A stretch of 46,661 nucleotides of DNA, from the NCBI GenBank assembly GCA_027576995.1, contig JANBQC010000180.1, forward strand, positions 1 to 46,661, written 5' to 3'. The position numbers and the translations under genes were made by a program. Source of the stretch: Dimargaris cristalligena (lineage: Eukaryota > Kickxellomycota > Dimargaritomycetes > Dimargaritales > Dimargaritaceae). How positions within the stretch are numbered: position 1 is the first letter of the stretch; every line of letters starts with the position of its first letter. The notes beneath the pieces were generated by a model that saw only the letters and a list, made by a program, of their open reading frames with translations, was not told where the DNA came from and searched no databases. Shown one piece after another: positions 45,352 to 46,661 of the stretch.

Positions 45352-46661
45352 ATGTATTCTCCAGTAGACCCCGCCAAAGACTCCCATGTTGGTATACCTG
45401 CGGTTCCGATTGATTATCAGCCTGCGACTGATTTGCCTCTTGGCAAACCCCGCCAATGTGTGGAAGGCTATGCCAGTTGGTTGCACCCCTTTCCTCTTCC
45501 GACCTCGGCAGAAAGTGGACAGCCTGACCCCACTCCACCCTGCCAAATGGCCCTAGCACTTCTCCTGAGTCGCTACCACCGCCAACCCGCCGTCGCTTTC
45601 GCTCACTGGACTGGTCCAATCGGGATAGGCGAAACAGCTGGGCAGCAACTCAGCCTGGTTCTCGCCCAAGTTAAGCCGGATGTTCCACTTAACTCTTCTA
45701 TCCTGCAGGAGACTGGGTCCGACTCTTTTCCCAGCTTCACCGGCCCGGTGGCTGAAGTCATTCTTCACGTCGACCACATTGGGCTAAGTAAAAATCACCC
45801 AACGTCACCCCTAACCGATCATATCGGGCAACTCAGCGAATCTGACGCTGACCCGTCCTCTGCTGCGATTTTGCTTGAGACGACCGCCCGACTCATGGTT
45901 AGCTGCGAGTGGTGGCATGATCAGGCCCGAATCACAGTCACTTATCCCCGAGCTCAATACCGTGGATTGGCCGTGGCCGAGTTTGCCCTCCAACTGGGTA
46001 CCGTTCTATTAGCTGTAGTGGAGACCATAGGCCGAGACCAACCTGTCCTAGTGCGTGATATTCCCTGGGTCAGTGCCAATGAACGATCCCGCCTGATGGA
46101 GTTCTCTCGCATGAATGAGCCCGTCCAAACAGTCGAGCAACCAGTCCACTGTCTATTCAGTCAGTGTGCCCAGCGTTACCCCCACCACCTTGCCTTGACT
46201 TATGGCCCCGATAAATGGACCTACTCTCAACTGGACCAGGTCACTTCCAATCTCGCGCGGGTGTTGGTAGAAGAATATAGGGCCCGGCCGGAGGTGCGAT
46301 TTGCCATCTTCATACCCAAATCCGCTGCATTCAACATCACCATGCTGGCGATTTTCAAGTCCGGCGCCGCCTATGTTCCCATTGACCCCGACTATCCTAT
46401 CGAACGTATTCAGTACATTCTCGAGGACAGTGGCGCCCTATTGACTATTGCCACCAATGCCACCCGTGACCGCCTGCCGACCGACTTGACTGCAGCTGCC
46501 CTTATTCTGGACTCCTACCTCGAACTCCCTCAAAATCCCAATGTCCCAGCATATACCCTCTATCCATCAAAATCAAACGACCTGGCCTATATGATCTACA
46601 CATCAGGTACGACGGGTCGGCCCAAAGGAGTATTGGTGGAGCACGGTGGGGTAGCGAGTCT
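45352..46661 (+). CDS. Non-ribosomal peptide synthetase, 5' part (runs off the window)
   Basis: Open from ATG 45352 to the window edge (436 codons, no stop). The adenylation domain starts near residue 265. A1-type WTYSQLDQVTSNLA is followed by A2-type IFKSGAAYVPIDPDYPIERI with YILEDSGA, and by A3 YMIYTSGTTGRPKG, the ATP-binding loop, at about 405-418. The wording is that of true NRPS modules, not of aminoadipate reductase (Lys2) or acyl-CoA ligases. The first 260 residues are not a full condensation domain: about 190-250 (ITVTYPRAQYRGLAVAEFAL to VLVRDIPWVSANERSRLMEF) looks like the C-terminal end of a condensation domain plus the linker that precedes A domains, but no HHxxxDG motif is visible. 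The product may thus start with a truncated condensation domain. The substrate code, carrier domain and remaining modules lie outside the window. Confidence 0.88.
   Translation, partial: MYSPVDPAKDSHVGIPAVPIDYQPATDLPLGKPRQCVEGYASWLHPFPLPTSAESGQPDPTPPCQMALALLLSRYHRQPAVAFAHWTGPIGIGETAGQQLSLVLAQVKPDVPLNSSILQETGSDSFPSFTGPVAEVILHVDHIGLSKNHPTSPLTDHIGQLSESDADPSSAAILLETTARLMVSCEWWHDQARITVTYPRAQYRGLAVAEFALQLGTVLLAVVETIGRDQPVLVRDIPWVSANERSRLMEFSRMNEPVQTVEQPVHCLFSQCAQRYPHHLALTYGPDKWTYSQLDQVTSNLARVLVEEYRARPEVRFAIFIPKSAAFNITMLAIFKSGAAYVPIDPDYPIERIQYILEDSGALLTIATNATRDRLPTDLTAAALILDSYLELPQNPNVPAYTLYPSKSNDLAYMIYTSGTTGRPKGVLVEHGGVAS

Noticed and set aside
45352..46661. Lys2 (aminoadipate reductase) as identity of the last gene
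   Set aside because: The A-domain motifs (PIDPDYPIERI, YTSGTTGRPKG) are of the NRPS type and differ from the characteristic Lys2 versions; the N-terminal part also has C-domain-like tail sequence.

Overview
The window reads as nuclear DNA of a fungus. It has GT-AG introns with GTAAGT-type donors, compact genes mixing intron-free and multi-exon structures, TATA boxes, and a gene set of fungal/eukaryotic housekeeping functions (Arp3, condensin Cap-G, Aurora kinase, Ero1, Afg2, a Tps2/Tps3-like trehalose protein, a LAT-type permease). A DIRS retroelement, a non-ribosomal peptide synthetase of bacterial-looking type and the overall gene style suggest an early-diverging lineage (Zoopagomycota or Mucoromycota). 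That placement is inference, not proof.

Layout. About 279-4936 is a degenerate DIRS-type (tyrosine recombinase) retrotransposon with inverted terminal and internal complementary repeats. 5798-6669 is a glutathione S-transferase with a five-fold AP-1/Yap1-like site array in its promoter. 7836-12057 is a divergent pair: a putative mitochondrial C6orf136/DUF2358-like protein (-) and the AAA ATPase Afg2/Drg1 (+, 3 exons). 13728-16865 (+) is a trehalose synthase/phosphatase-like protein whose phosphatase motifs look dead; it converges on an amino-acid permease at 17721-19532 (-). 20805-23807 (-) is ERO1 in ten exons. 25642-27840 (-) encodes a secreted 732-residue Gly-Gly-Asn/Asp repeat protein. 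30743-32399 (+) is a five-exon voltage-sensor-only membrane protein, converging on ARP3 (33061-34368, -). 35544-38958 (-) is condensin Cap-G/Ycg1 (3 exons), divergent from an Aurora kinase (40526-41905, +, 2 exons). After about 3.4 kb with no recognisable gene, an NRPS gene starts at 45352 and runs off the window inside its first adenylation domain.

Functional themes. Stress and redox: GST, ERO1, trehalose. Mitotic chromosomes: Aurora and condensin, back to back. Ribosome biogenesis: Afg2. Actin nucleation: Arp3. Exon structures were assembled by hand from splice signals and reading-frame continuity; in every multi-exon gene the phases close exactly, but none has transcript support here. All eleven complete host genes stop with TAA (9) or TAG (2), none with TGA.
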